NCBI RefSeq assembly: GCF_000802185.1
Contig: NZ_KN676113.1
Coordinates: 956,372-1,020,371, forward strand
Direction: 5' to 3'
From: Belnapia sp. F-4-1
Lineage (GTDB): Bacteria; Pseudomonadota; Alphaproteobacteria; Acetobacterales; Acetobacteraceae
Length of the DNA stretch: 64,000 bases
Shown here in pieces: positions 44,669-53,003 of the stretch (the first letter of the stretch is position 1; the number at the start of each line of letters is the position of its first letter). The position numbers and the translations under genes were made by a program. Below the pieces are notes generated by a model that did not search any database, was not told the origin of the DNA, and saw only the letters and a program-made list of their open reading frames with translations.

Positions 44669-46766
44669 CAAGACCCTCCACGTCAATGCCGCTGCGACGT
44701 GCGCGGGCAGCTAGGGATTCCTCAGCAGGCTTCGCGGTGTCGCCTGTGTTGTCCTGCGCGGGTTGTGGCGGCGCGTTCGCCTCCGCCTCCGCCGGTAGGG
44801 GCCGCGGGCCGTCCTGCTCAGCGTCCGGCTCCAGCAGGTCTACGATGGACCGGCCGTCGCCCTCATACTCCAACTCGCAGAGGCGGTAGATCTCCCCCCA
44901 GGAGCCTTTGGACCCGAGCCCGTTGAGAATGGCCGCTTTCCGGCGGCCGGTGGCGTGCGGGTCTCCCAGGATCTCGTCCATCCGGCGTTGGAGATTGTCA
45001 CGCTCCACGCAGAGGTCGTTGACCGAGACGTAGCTTCGCATGCGCTCCACGGCTGACCGACGGATCAGGCGGTGCTGCGCGAGCGTTAGCCCGCGGGTGT
45101 AATCCGGCTCAACGGACCAGAGCTTCTCGTAGCGGCCCGTCACTGGGTCCAGAATCCAGATGAACTCCAGGTCCGTTGGATCCATGCGGACCTTGAGCGT
45201 CATCTTCTTCGGCGCCCCGGGCCGGGTTCTGATGAGCTCTAGGATCCTGTGGTCGTGCCGGTCGTTATAGAGCAAGCCGAGGAGCTCAACTCCTTTTGTC
45301 GACGGCACGCGCCAGAAGACATAGCCGAGCAGCGCGTCCAGGGAGGTCAGGTCGACCTTCGCCTCGATCTCCCACTCGGCGGTGAGTTCCCGCCAAAGGC
45401 GATCCGGCACGTCGTTGAGGCCGCGATGATGGCTCCAGTTGTAGATATTCGCAACGAAGCGGTGGGTGAGTTCGTCAACATCTTCCAAGGTGGCGCATGC
45501 CATCTGTTCGGCGGCGTAATCCCCTCTGTCCTTGGGGCTCTTGCCCGTGTTGCCCGGAATACGTCGGCCGAAGCCCGACTCCAAGGTTCCGAAATAGCGC
45601 TCGATGACTGCCTTCTCCTCCGGGGTGTTCGGCGTCGTCCAGTGAAGCGCGATGCCGAGCTCGTCGGCCGCCTCCTTGAGGAAGGTCGCCTTGTTCTCGA
45701 AAGCATTATCGACGACCACAAGGACAGGCACACCCCAGCACGGCCACTCGCGGAGCTCGGGCCAGCGCGCCTTTACGTAGAGCTTCGGCGCGATCGTGTT
45801 CCGGAGGCAGGCACCAATGGTGAGCGAGGAGGGCGGCTCAACGTGGATGTGGAATCCGACGATGCACCGCGTGCACCGGTCGATGGCGTAGGTGACCCAC
45901 AGGCGGCCCATAGGCCCGCCGAAGCGCTCGTCGATCGCGATGAAATCGAGAAGGTGCGCGTCAACCTCATAGACCTCACCTGGCCTGGCTGGGATTGGCG
46001 CCTTGCCCACGGCGGAGAAGGCAAGCTCGGCTGCCCGCTTGCCGTGCCGTGACTTCATGATTGCATACGGCGAGAGCCTTGCAATCCATCTGCGAACGGT
46101 GTCTTGGCAGGGAATATGGCTGTTCGGGATCCCGCGGCGCCTGCATTCGCCGACCACGGCGTCATGGACGGTCTTCACTAGATGCCGCTGGGGCGTCAGA
46201 TAGCGGACGAGGATTTTATCTCTGATGATGTCCTGAACCTGGGTATCGAAACGTGGCTTCCGGTTGCCCCGCTTATGCTCCGCAAAAACCAGGTAGCGAA
46301 TGTCCTTGCCGCTTGTGAGGTCCCAGATCAACTTCCAATAGTAGGCTGTGGACATCCCCGGGATCGGCTCCCGGAAAGCGTCCCCTCGGCCCTGCGCCTC
46401 GGACTTGCGCCTCTCGTGGACAGCCTTGATGACCTCCCTCGCATTCTGGGGACAGCCAAGTTCTGTGTTTTCCTGAAGGGCGGTTGCGTAGTCCCGCCGC
46501 ATCCACGCCTGCTGCTTCATGTGCTCCGGCATGGAGGCGAACTCCATACGAAGCAGATGATGACGACACGCAGGAATCCTATGATGCGGGGGGAAGGTGA
46601 GCTCGCCGGTCACCAACTTCAGGATGAGGTCGCCATCCTCGAACCAGACCACTGCGCCGTCGCTTTCCCTGAGGAACTGCTTCCGGCCCAGTTCACGCCT
46701 GACGAACTCGTAGATCTCGGCGCCAATCTGGATACGGTCCTTGTAGGACAGCCTGAAGGAAGTCAT
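44661..46766 (-). CDS. tnsB: TnsB/TniA-family DDE transposase
   Basis: A 701-aa Mu/TnsB-type integrase. The N terminus is helical with DNA-binding regions; the rve core holds the catalytic triad Asp269 (YEVDAHLL), Asp353 (VVVDNAFEN) and Glu389 (AVIERYFG), with 35 residues between the second Asp and Glu. The C-terminal beta-barrel and linker follow, with an acidic-proline-rich tail (PLPAEAEANAPPQPAQ) that in relatives contacts TnsC. It should join the 3' ends of the element to target DNA. Its ATG overlaps the tnsA-like stop (ATGA). Confidence 0.95.
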   Translation of the reverse strand: MTSFRLSYKDRIQIGAEIYEFVRRELGRKQFLRESDGAVVWFEDGDLILKLVTGELTFPPHHRIPACRHHLLRMEFASMPEHMKQQAWMRRDYATALQENTELGCPQNAREVIKAVHERRKSEAQGRGDAFREPIPGMSTAYYWKLIWDLTSGKDIRYLVFAEHKRGNRKPRFDTQVQDIIRDKILVRYLTPQRHLVKTVHDAVVGECRRRGIPNSHIPCQDTVRRWIARLSPYAIMKSRHGKRAAELAFSAVGKAPIPARPGEVYEVDAHLLDFIAIDERFGGPMGRLWVTYAIDRCTRCIVGFHIHVEPPSSLTIGACLRNTIAPKLYVKARWPELREWPCWGVPVLVVVDNAFENKATFLKEAADELGIALHWTTPNTPEEKAVIERYFGTLESGFGRRIPGNTGKSPKDRGDYAAEQMACATLEDVDELTHRFVANIYNWSHHRGLNDVPDRLWRELTAEWEIEAKVDLTSLDALLGYVFWRVPSTKGVELLGLLYNDRHDHRILELIRTRPGAPKKMTLKVRMDPTDLEFIWILDPVTGRYEKLWSVEPDYTRGLTLAQHRLIRRSAVERMRSYVSVNDLCVERDNLQRRMDEILGDPHATGRRKAAILNGLGSKGSWGEIYRLCELEYEGDGRSIVDLLEPDAEQDGPRPLPAEAEANAPPQPAQDNTGDTAKPAEESLAARARRSGIDVEGLDD

Positions 46767-47428
46767 CCGCGCCCTCCAGTCCGACGCAGGCCGAGCTTCG
46801 TCTCAAATCCAATCGGGCGTGGTCCATGAAGCTCGAGGGTGCCCCGGGCTGCCATACCAAGCAGGCGCCCCCTGCTGATGCCCGACGCTTGCTCGAGGAC
46901 ATCGAGCCTCGCCGGTCCGCCTTGGAGGAGATCCCGCACTCTGAGTTCTTCAGGACCCTCCAATGGTGAAGACAGATAGCGGAGCAGCAGCAACGCGTCC
47001 GTCGCCCGAGGCTTGGAGCGGACAGCCGCGATGGGAAGCTCCACGAACGGCGCCCCGGAGCTTTCGCAGTGTGTCCGGGCAAGGCCCGCAATCCGCTTCT
47101 GCCGATCGGACCTTGGGAAGCCTAACGGCGATAGCTCGACCGTGACCCGGAAGCCTTGCCCAGACACTGTCATGCTAGGAACGAACGGCAGCCAATCCGG
47201 GCCGTCCGGCAGCATGATGAGTTCGGGATGGGCCCCGAAGGATTGGACCTCCGGCACCGTCTCGAGCAGTGCCATCAGCCGGAACTCGTCCCTCGTCCAG
47301 AAAGGCGATTGCCCGCATTTGCGGCTTGGGAAGAGACCGCGCGGGTTGTCTCTCGGCTTCTCGGCGTAGGAGGGCGCATAGAGCCACCCTGGCCTCCGCT
47401 GCCTGCGAAAGGCTCCTGATGAAGGCAT
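46763..47428 (-). CDS. TnsA-like protein with degenerate nuclease site
   Basis: A 221-aa protein in the tnsA position. Residues 44-70 (WTRDEFRLMALLETVPEV, then FGAHPE) match the TnsA pattern of a catalytic Glu followed by 'LE-x-x-P-x-V-x-x-F-x-x-x-P'. The expected P-D catalytic motif reads FVPSMTV (Ser85 for Asp) and the following E-x-K reads VELS (Ser100 for Lys), so 5'-strand cutting is probably lost. A C-terminal winged-helix-like part (LDVLEQASGISRGRLLGMAA) corresponds to the TnsC-interacting domain. It overlaps tnsB by 4 bases. Assignment rests on position plus a weak pattern. Confidence 0.65.
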   Translation of the reverse strand: MPSSGAFRRQRRPGWLYAPSYAEKPRDNPRGLFPSRKCGQSPFWTRDEFRLMALLETVPEVQSFGAHPELIMLPDGPDWLPFVPSMTVSGQGFRVTVELSPLGFPRSDRQKRIAGLARTHCESSGAPFVELPIAAVRSKPRATDALLLLRYLSSPLEGPEELRVRDLLQGGPARLDVLEQASGISRGRLLGMAARGTLELHGPRPIGFETKLGLRRTGGRG

Positions 47429-47560
47429 TGGAATCCTGCTCCACCCGCCGCTGGCGGGAAGTTATGGGATGCTGCCGTTAAGTACTGCCTCCTCTGTTCT
47501 CTTCAGCGTGACGTTGCAGAGCAGGAAGACAACAGCAGGAGATTACAGTGGTTAGCTCAA

Positions 47561-47594
47561 GTCAACAGCGACGTTGACTGCATAAATGTCAACA
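47561..47594. repeat. Candidate Tn7-like transposon end (TnsB-site-like hexamers)
   Basis: Upstream of tnsA, GTCAAC at 47561-47566, GTTGAC at 47573-47578 and GTCAAC at 47588-47593 alternate in orientation, and the last is followed by A, so the outer edge reads TGTTGAC inward and ends in ACA on the + strand at 47594. Tn7/Tn5053-type ends begin 5'-TGT and carry several short TnsB sites, and tnsA normally lies just inside this end. TATTA directly outside could be a 5-bp target duplication. No matching distal end was found, so this is a candidate only. Confidence 0.45.
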
Positions 47595-47691
47595 TATTAA
47601 AGGATTATATGGTGCACGGACCGGATTCCGAGGCTTTCTGGTCCGGATTTTGCCCTTTAGACACCGGACGTTCTTTAACCGTCTTAACGAT

Positions 47692-49305
47692 TTAGTGACG
47701 GGCATCAGGCTGCTCCCTGGCGGCGACCACGCCGTTCACAAGCTTGGCGAGCCGCCGCAATGAACCGCCGGTCCATGCTCTGGCCAATGCGCTGAGTTCG
47801 ATGCCGTCGAGTGGAGATGCCCACTGCGGGTGCAGGCCGCGTCGGGATGTAGTGTTGGCGAGGATCCGGTTGGCCAGGATCGCCAGGTGCTCAGGCCCTG
47901 GCATTGGGAAATCCAGAATCCGGCAGCGGTCGCGCAGCGGCCGCGGCAAACCCTTCATGGTGTTTGCCGTCGCCAACCAGACTACGTTCGATAGATCGAC
48001 CGCTGCCTCGAGGTGCGGATCCCGCCATCGGCAAGCGGTGCCGGGTTCCAGCATCCCGAGAAGGCTGTCTGTGAGCCGTCCGTTGGTCCGGGACGTCCCT
48101 GCCTTTTCTGCCTCGTCCAGGATGATTGCTGGCGAGGCATGCCGGTGGGCTCGGATTAGGGCCACTGGCAGCGACGGACCGCTGGTATGCCAGCGGCGCG
48201 CTGTTCCTGCGAAGGCGGCATCCGCGACGCCGCCGCAGCCGAAGACTTCAAAGGGTAGCCCGAGCAACTGCGTCAGACGCACGGCAAAGGAGGTCTTGCC
48301 GCACCCTGGGGGTCCCACAAGGACGACTGGCGTGAGCGCCACATGCGGCCTGCCGACAAGGTCCGCAAGGATGGCATTGCATACCCTGTCGGCATACGGG
48401 AATTCCGTTAGCAGGGAGCGCCTCAGTTCAATGAGGTTGGGTACCGGCGCCAGCGGCAGGGGTGTTCCAAGGAGTTCCTTGAAATCGCGGAGAAGGTTTT
48501 GGCCACCCGACGTCTGCGGGTTCCCGACCGCGGTGAATACGACCGCGGCTGGTGCGTCAAGGCTTTCCAACGAACGCTCATCTGACGAGGCGTTCTCCTC
48601 GGGCTCCTCCTCCTCTGAATACTCATGTTGCACGAAGGGCTGGGCAGTATCTGACCGGCGCGCTGGCTGATCGGCGGACTTCGGTGTGCTGCTCGATCCA
48701 AGCAGAGCCGACCTATTGGCGAGCATCTTCTCGACCATATGCTCGCCAGGGCCTCCCCTTCGAGGAGTGCCGAGGAATTCCAACGCCGCCTCACGTGTCC
48801 ATGCGATTGGCGGCGCTGTTTGGCCGTTCGCCGCCAAGAGCCAGGCGACGGCGGCAGAGACGTAGTCCGAAGCCTCGGCATCGGTGAGGCCGGGTGAGTA
48901 GGCCAGCCCGACGGCAAATCCTGCGACCTTGTGGACGGATGGGTGCACTCCCTTCAGCGCGGCGTAGAAGTGGCAGCGAGCAGCGCCGTCGAGCCGCTGG
49001 AGGGCATCTAGGCCCGGCCAGCACTCGAGCGCCGTGAAGGCCTCGGCCGCCGCGACAAAATGCTCCTCTCTCGGCAGGATGGTGAGGTCGTTGAGCGCGA
49101 AGAGAAGCTCGTGCACTGCCCCATTCTCGACATCGAGGGATTCCATGGCACGGTTGGCGAATTCGGCGGCATCGGAGCGCACGTCTTCCCTGAACAGGGC
49201 GCAGCCGCGCAGGAGTTCGCGCAGCGTCGGGAGGTGCCGTCCCTCGGCAGCCTCATGGGAGAGTTCCCCGATGCATTCGTGGCCGGTGTTGGCTGCGGCG
49301 CTCAT
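47692..49305 (-). CDS. Lon-type AAA+ ATPase lacking the protease domain
   Basis: A 537-aa protein. Residues 1-200 are helical and unfamiliar; about 210-250 is an acidic linker (EYSEEEEPEENASSDE); the AAA+ module follows with Walker A GPPGCGKTS (Lys337), the Lon-like GLPFEVFGCGGVADAAFAG, Walker B AIILDEAEKAG, ATANTMKGLPRPLRDRC (sensor 1 and arginine finger) and a C-terminal lid. This order is that of the Lon ATPase domain, but no Ser-Lys protease domain is present. The ATG follows GGAGG at 8 bases. It lies outside the candidate transposon end and reads toward it. Its partner is unknown. Confidence 0.8.
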   Translation of the reverse strand: MSAAANTGHECIGELSHEAAEGRHLPTLRELLRGCALFREDVRSDAAEFANRAMESLDVENGAVHELLFALNDLTILPREEHFVAAAEAFTALECWPGLDALQRLDGAARCHFYAALKGVHPSVHKVAGFAVGLAYSPGLTDAEASDYVSAAVAWLLAANGQTAPPIAWTREAALEFLGTPRRGGPGEHMVEKMLANRSALLGSSSTPKSADQPARRSDTAQPFVQHEYSEEEEPEENASSDERSLESLDAPAAVVFTAVGNPQTSGGQNLLRDFKELLGTPLPLAPVPNLIELRRSLLTEFPYADRVCNAILADLVGRPHVALTPVVLVGPPGCGKTSFAVRLTQLLGLPFEVFGCGGVADAAFAGTARRWHTSGPSLPVALIRAHRHASPAIILDEAEKAGTSRTNGRLTDSLLGMLEPGTACRWRDPHLEAAVDLSNVVWLATANTMKGLPRPLRDRCRILDFPMPGPEHLAILANRILANTTSRRGLHPQWASPLDGIELSALARAWTGGSLRRLAKLVNGVVAAREQPDARH

Positions 49306-50039
49306 CGGCCGCCCTCCAGTTCCGGCTTGGACGATGGGTGACCGCGATGAGCGGGCGTGCTTGTCCGGTCGCCGACGCAGCGTCGGCCATCCATGGTGTT
49401 GGACATGTTGTGGACCCTGACTTCGAGTGCGCCGTTACCCGCCCCCGTCACCGTGGACGAGGGCGGGGGGAACGGAAGAGCCAGGCCGATAACTGGGCGG
49501 CGTTTCCAGCGCCGCTATCGTCAGGCCTGTGCCATCCGCCCTGTGGGCCGTATTCGAAGGATGGGCTTCGCTTGACGGACGATGCCGTGCACCGAGGCGG
49601 AAACCCCGGAAGCAAGCTCGGCAGCGGTGGTGTCGGTGCCCGTCATGAGGAGAACGTAAAGTGAACGAAGTGGCAGGGTCAACCGGCTTCCGACGGGGAT
49701 CGCTGCCCGCGATTCTCACGTCAGCGACAGCGCGCATAGGCTCTGGAAGGTTTGGGAAATGCGCGCAGACCGTGCGTGCCTCATCATGAACACCCAGGTA
49801 GATGAGACACGCCGCACCATCGCCGAGAACGCGGAACTGCCGCTGCGCGACTATCCGCGCCACGTCTCACCATGCCATCTCGGCCGCAGCTTCTACGCGC
49901 CATGAGGGCGACGCTGCCAACCCCATCCTCGTCACCGCACGCCGCAATCTCCGTTCGCCTCACTCCTGGCTGGCTTGGCTCTTGGCGTGCGTGCGCGGCT
50001 TGCTGACGTCATCTCAGCAGGCGAGATAGATGCCTGCTC
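49306..50039. other. 734-bp region without a recognised gene; possible micro-ORFs before the AAA+ gene
   Basis: No family-matching gene is seen. On the minus strand a 34-codon frame starting MSNTMDGRRCVGDRTS (ATG at 49407) ends in ATGA exactly overlapping the AAA+ start, and a 41-codon frame MTGTDTTAAELASGVS runs 49646-49521. The first could be a coupled leader peptide or the end of a decayed longer gene. Neither is strong enough to call as CDS. The rest shows nothing recognisable. Confidence 0.3.
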
Positions 50040-50555
50040 ATGCCAACCGGCCTGATGGATCGCCGCTCAGGGTGGGAATCGGACTTAGGAGAACTGGTTT
50101 CTCCGAAAAGTCTGGACGTGCAATCCTGGCCTGCCGAGATTTACGAAGGCCATGATCCGTTGCTCGACCACGTTTCTATCACCGTGCCCGATCTCGTCGC
50201 CGCCGAGGCATTTTACGACGCGACACTGGCCACGTTGGGCATAGCGAAGGTTGGGTCGGACCACTCCCAGGGCTGGATCGGTTACGGCCTGAGGTGCGAC
50301 GCCGCACATCCGGATAGAACCTATCTTTCGATCCGGCTCGGGCGTCTCCCCGATGATGCGCCCGGTCGGCATTGGTGCTTCAAGGCTTCGGACCGTTTGG
50401 CGGTGGACGACTTCTGGAGGATCGGACTCCTCCATGGAGGTCGTGACAACGGAGCGCCCGGTATCAGGCCCGCCTACCATGCCTCCTACTACGCCGCCTT
50501 CTTGATCGATCCGGCAGGAAACCGCGTCGAGGCCGTCTGTCACCTTGGAGTGTAG
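50040..50555 (+). CDS. VOC-superfamily (glyoxalase/bleomycin-resistance-like) protein
   Basis: A 171-aa protein with one glyoxalase-type module of about 125 residues: LLDHVSITVPDLVAAEAFYD at its start, GYGLRCD, HWCFKASDRLAVDDFW in the middle and YYAAFLIDPAGNRVEAVCH at the end, with candidate metal-binding His and Glu residues. Members bind metals and catalyse isomerisation, dioxygenation or antibiotic modification. The first 40 residues are not part of the fold, so a later start is possible. It stands alone. Confidence 0.8.
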   Translation: MPTGLMDRRSGWESDLGELVSPKSLDVQSWPAEIYEGHDPLLDHVSITVPDLVAAEAFYDATLATLGIAKVGSDHSQGWIGYGLRCDAAHPDRTYLSIRLGRLPDDAPGRHWCFKASDRLAVDDFWRIGLLHGGRDNGAPGIRPAYHASYYAAFLIDPAGNRVEAVCHLGV

Positions 50556-50613
50556 AGAAAGCCTGCTCCAGGTAGCCTGTCACGGTGGCCTTCCAGGTGG
50601 GACGACGGAATAC

Positions 50614-50919
50614 CTACCCTGCCCCTTGTGCCTTCCGTACGGCGTCCAGCACCGCCTCATGCGTCGCCAGTATCCGCCGCAGTGTAGGCTTTCCTTTGTC
50701 GCTCGCCTCGGCAATGCCCTCGTGCATCTCTTCGATTCCCGCCGCCATCTGCTCCGCCAAGCCGGATAGCCGCTCCTGTAGCTGCTCGCCGTCATCCCTG
50801 AGTTCGGCCGTCCAGATCGCTAGGACGCGATTGAACTCGGTGGCAGCGCGGGCGGGTGGGACGCCCGCTTGCAGGAGCTTGATGAGGGGGGCCAGGTCGG
50901 CATTAGGGGAGCGGGACAT
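50614..50919 (-). CDS. Small all-helical protein of unknown function
   Basis: A 101-aa, charged, strongly helical protein (LIKLLQAGVPPARAATEFNR, then LQERLSGLAEQMAAGIEEMHEG), likely coiled-coil in the middle. No signal peptide or recognisable domain. The ribosome site is weak, so support is mainly its amphipathic, protein-like composition. It converges with the VOC gene. Confidence 0.5.
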   Translation of the reverse strand: MSRSPNADLAPLIKLLQAGVPPARAATEFNRVLAIWTAELRDDGEQLQERLSGLAEQMAAGIEEMHEGIAEASDKGKPTLRRILATHEAVLDAVRKAQGAG

Positions 50920-51017
50920 GCTAGGGAAGGTAGGTAAGCGGACCGTGGGTGGCTAGATAACGAGGGGCTGCGTTAGCTCGGAACCGGTTATCTACCGGCG
51001 CAGGTGCTATCACGCCC

Positions 51018-51458
51018 TCACGCGAAGCCATCGCCACCCTTGTAGCCGCGTACTAGAGCCATGACCCGCCCGTGCACCTCACCGCCCCGCAGGAGTGCCT
51101 CGCGGGGCGTCAGCCCGTCCAGAACTGCGTCCTCGGTTACCAGGAACTCGAGCGTGACCCAGGGGCCGGATACCCCGAGCCCCGCGATGATGTCCGCGAG
51201 GCCGGGGATGGTTTCGCCACCATGGAACTGCGCGCGGGGGTATTCCCAGTCGCCCTTTCGGGGCAACGCGAGCAGGGCTCCCGTCCGGCGCCGCTCGTCA
51301 ATAACCTGTCGACCGACACCCAAGAGGCGTCCGACGGCTTCGGCGGACAGGGTGCCGCCCGCGCGTCGTTCAATCACCCCGCAGTGGACGTCTTCGTCAG
51401 TCGACTCCAAGGCCGTGGCGACGTTCGCGGGGTCGAGTGGGTTCTGGCCCATATGCAT
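51018..51458 (-). CDS. MbcA/ParS/Xre antitoxin-like protein (unpaired)
   Basis: A 146-aa protein. A helix-turn-helix-like stretch (TLSAEAVGRLLGVGRQVIDE) is followed by a pattern typical of the MbcA/ParS/Xre toxin-binding domain (DUF2384): WEYPRAQFHGGETIPGLADI, then PWVTLEFLVTEDAVLDGLTP and REALLRGGEVHGRVMALVRG. Such proteins neutralise RES-domain toxins. No RES-like gene is adjacent on either side, so it is orphaned, or acts as a regulator, or its toxin is of an unrecognised type. Confidence 0.7.
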   Translation of the reverse strand: MHMGQNPLDPANVATALESTDEDVHCGVIERRAGGTLSAEAVGRLLGVGRQVIDERRRTGALLALPRKGDWEYPRAQFHGGETIPGLADIIAGLGVSGPWVTLEFLVTEDAVLDGLTPREALLRGGEVHGRVMALVRGYKGGDGFA

Positions 51459-51669
51459 ATTTCTCCGACCGGTAAACGCTTCTTGGCTTTGGGCGTCTCC
51501 AAAGACCGCCCACGTAGGCGTCCAGGCGAGCGGCAGCGTCCTCTGCGTAGACTACTCTGCGGCAGCCCCCGTTAAAGGCCGACGGGTATCCGTCTGTGGC
51601 TACCCGCTCCGCTTGACCATACCGTCCCGCCGCATGGCATACTTTGGCTGGGATGCGTAGGAGGCTGCC

Positions 51670-51870
51670 TTGACCATCTACTTCGACATCCTCACCGGAT
51701 CCGACCTCCTCGCCGCAGCCGTCGGCGTGTGCCTCTTCACGTGGTGCGCCCTGGTGGTCACCTCGGCGTCCAGGAGCGACAGTCTCCGCCAGCAGCGCTC
51801 GATGGCCAGGCTCCACAGGTCGCTGGAGGGTAGCCTGCGAGACCTGCACCTGCGCCAGAAGGTCAACTGA
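51670..51870 (+). CDS. Small single-pass membrane protein
   Basis: A 66-aa protein starting at TTG, with a clear AGGAGG 5 bases upstream that decides the start. It has one membrane segment (LLAAAVGVCLFTWCALVVTS) followed by a charged helical tail (LRQQRSMARLHRSLEGSLRD). I recognise no family. It lies between the two antitoxin-like genes. Confidence 0.55.
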   Translation: MTIYFDILTGSDLLAAAVGVCLFTWCALVVTSASRSDSLRQQRSMARLHRSLEGSLRDLHLRQKVN

Positions 51871-51936
51871 CGAGCCGCCTCTCTTGTCGGCCAGGATGCC
51901 GAAGCCTGAGCGCGTGCGGCATGACGGAGGCGGACA

Positions 51937-52869
51937 ATGGACACAGAGGCAGACGAAGCCCGCCGTATCATCGCCGACAACGTGGAGCGCCTGCTACATC
52001 ACTCTCCGGCGCCGGGCCTCGCCGTTGAGGTGGCAGCCTCGATCGCCGACCTCGTCCGCATCGACAGACGTCTCGCCGACCCGGACGTCGACACCCTGAT
52101 CGCGGTCGACCCGCTGGAGCTCGAGGCGGCGGTCTGGCGACGGGATCTTCTGACCCGCATGTGGCGGCCTGCGGAGCACCTAGTCGGCGACGAAACCCTC
52201 GTCGACCTCGGTCCCGGCCTGCCGTCCTTCGAACTCGGGGAGCTCTACGACGTGCCTTCCCCGGACGAGTACAGCCCAGAGTTTGACGACTGCCTTGAGC
52301 GCTTGGCCGAAGAGGGTGAAGCGGACCTCGAGCGCGGAGAATACGTCGACCTCCACAGTCCGGAGGAACTCAGCGCCTTCCTTAAATGGACAGGCCAGCA
52401 CGCGTCGGCCGAGGAGCGCCGCCGTGTCAGCGGTCCTGGACTGCGGACCTTCCTCAACATCGCCGACCTCTGGGGGCTCATAGATGCCGAGCGCCAGCGG
52501 GTGCTTGGTGTCGATCCCGCCACCTACGCCGATTGGGCTGCCCAGGCCCGCGCGCAGGCTCCACTGGAACTCGAGAGCGACGTCCTGCTGCGCGTCTCGG
52601 CCGCGCTCGGCATCCACAGGGGCCTGCGTACCCTCTATCCGACCGACACCGAAGGTGTTGGCTGGCTGCGCAAGCCCAACGTGATGCCGCCCTTCGGCGG
52701 CCAGGCGCCGGTCGAGCTCGTGATCGGCGGGCGCCTGGAGGCATTGCTGGCCACCCTGCGCTTCCTAAACGGCGCCGAGCAGGGGTTGTTCATGCCACCC
52801 TTGCCCGAGGTCGACGGCGACTTCCGGCCATACACGGATGTCACCGTCAAGGGGGATGACGGCGGCTGA
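51937..52869 (+). CDS. Xre-MbcA-ParS antitoxin-like protein with N-terminal extension
   Basis: A 310-aa protein. The C-terminal 150 residues follow the Xre-like HTH plus MbcA/ParS/Xre domain: GLRTFLNIADLWGLIDAERQ, LLRVSAALGIHRGLRTLYP, GWLRKPNVMPPFGGQAPVEL and LVIGGRLEALLATLRFLN. The first 150 residues contain a short antitoxin-like tail (ADLERGEYVDLHSPEELSAF) after an unfamiliar helical part, so two antitoxin-type modules may be fused. No RES toxin gene is adjacent. It is twice the usual antitoxin length. Confidence 0.75.
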   Translation: MDTEADEARRIIADNVERLLHHSPAPGLAVEVAASIADLVRIDRRLADPDVDTLIAVDPLELEAAVWRRDLLTRMWRPAEHLVGDETLVDLGPGLPSFELGELYDVPSPDEYSPEFDDCLERLAEEGEADLERGEYVDLHSPEELSAFLKWTGQHASAEERRRVSGPGLRTFLNIADLWGLIDAERQRVLGVDPATYADWAAQARAQAPLELESDVLLRVSAALGIHRGLRTLYPTDTEGVGWLRKPNVMPPFGGQAPVELVIGGRLEALLATLRFLNGAEQGLFMPPLPEVDGDFRPYTDVTVKGDDGG

Positions 52870-53003
52870 AGGTGCGGTGCTCCGAGTTGCTCACCGGCCG
52901 CGCACTTGACGTTGGCAAGTTACTAGGGAAGCCATGGGTTGGCACGGACAGGAGCGGACATGAAGGTAGTCGTGGGCGGCGCCGAACTCATCCGCTCCGG
53001 CTG

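Noticed and set aside
49435-49863. 142-codon minus-strand frame upstream of the AAA+ gene
   Set aside because: Low-complexity, His/Arg-rich, no family motif and no ribosome site; competing frames overlap it.
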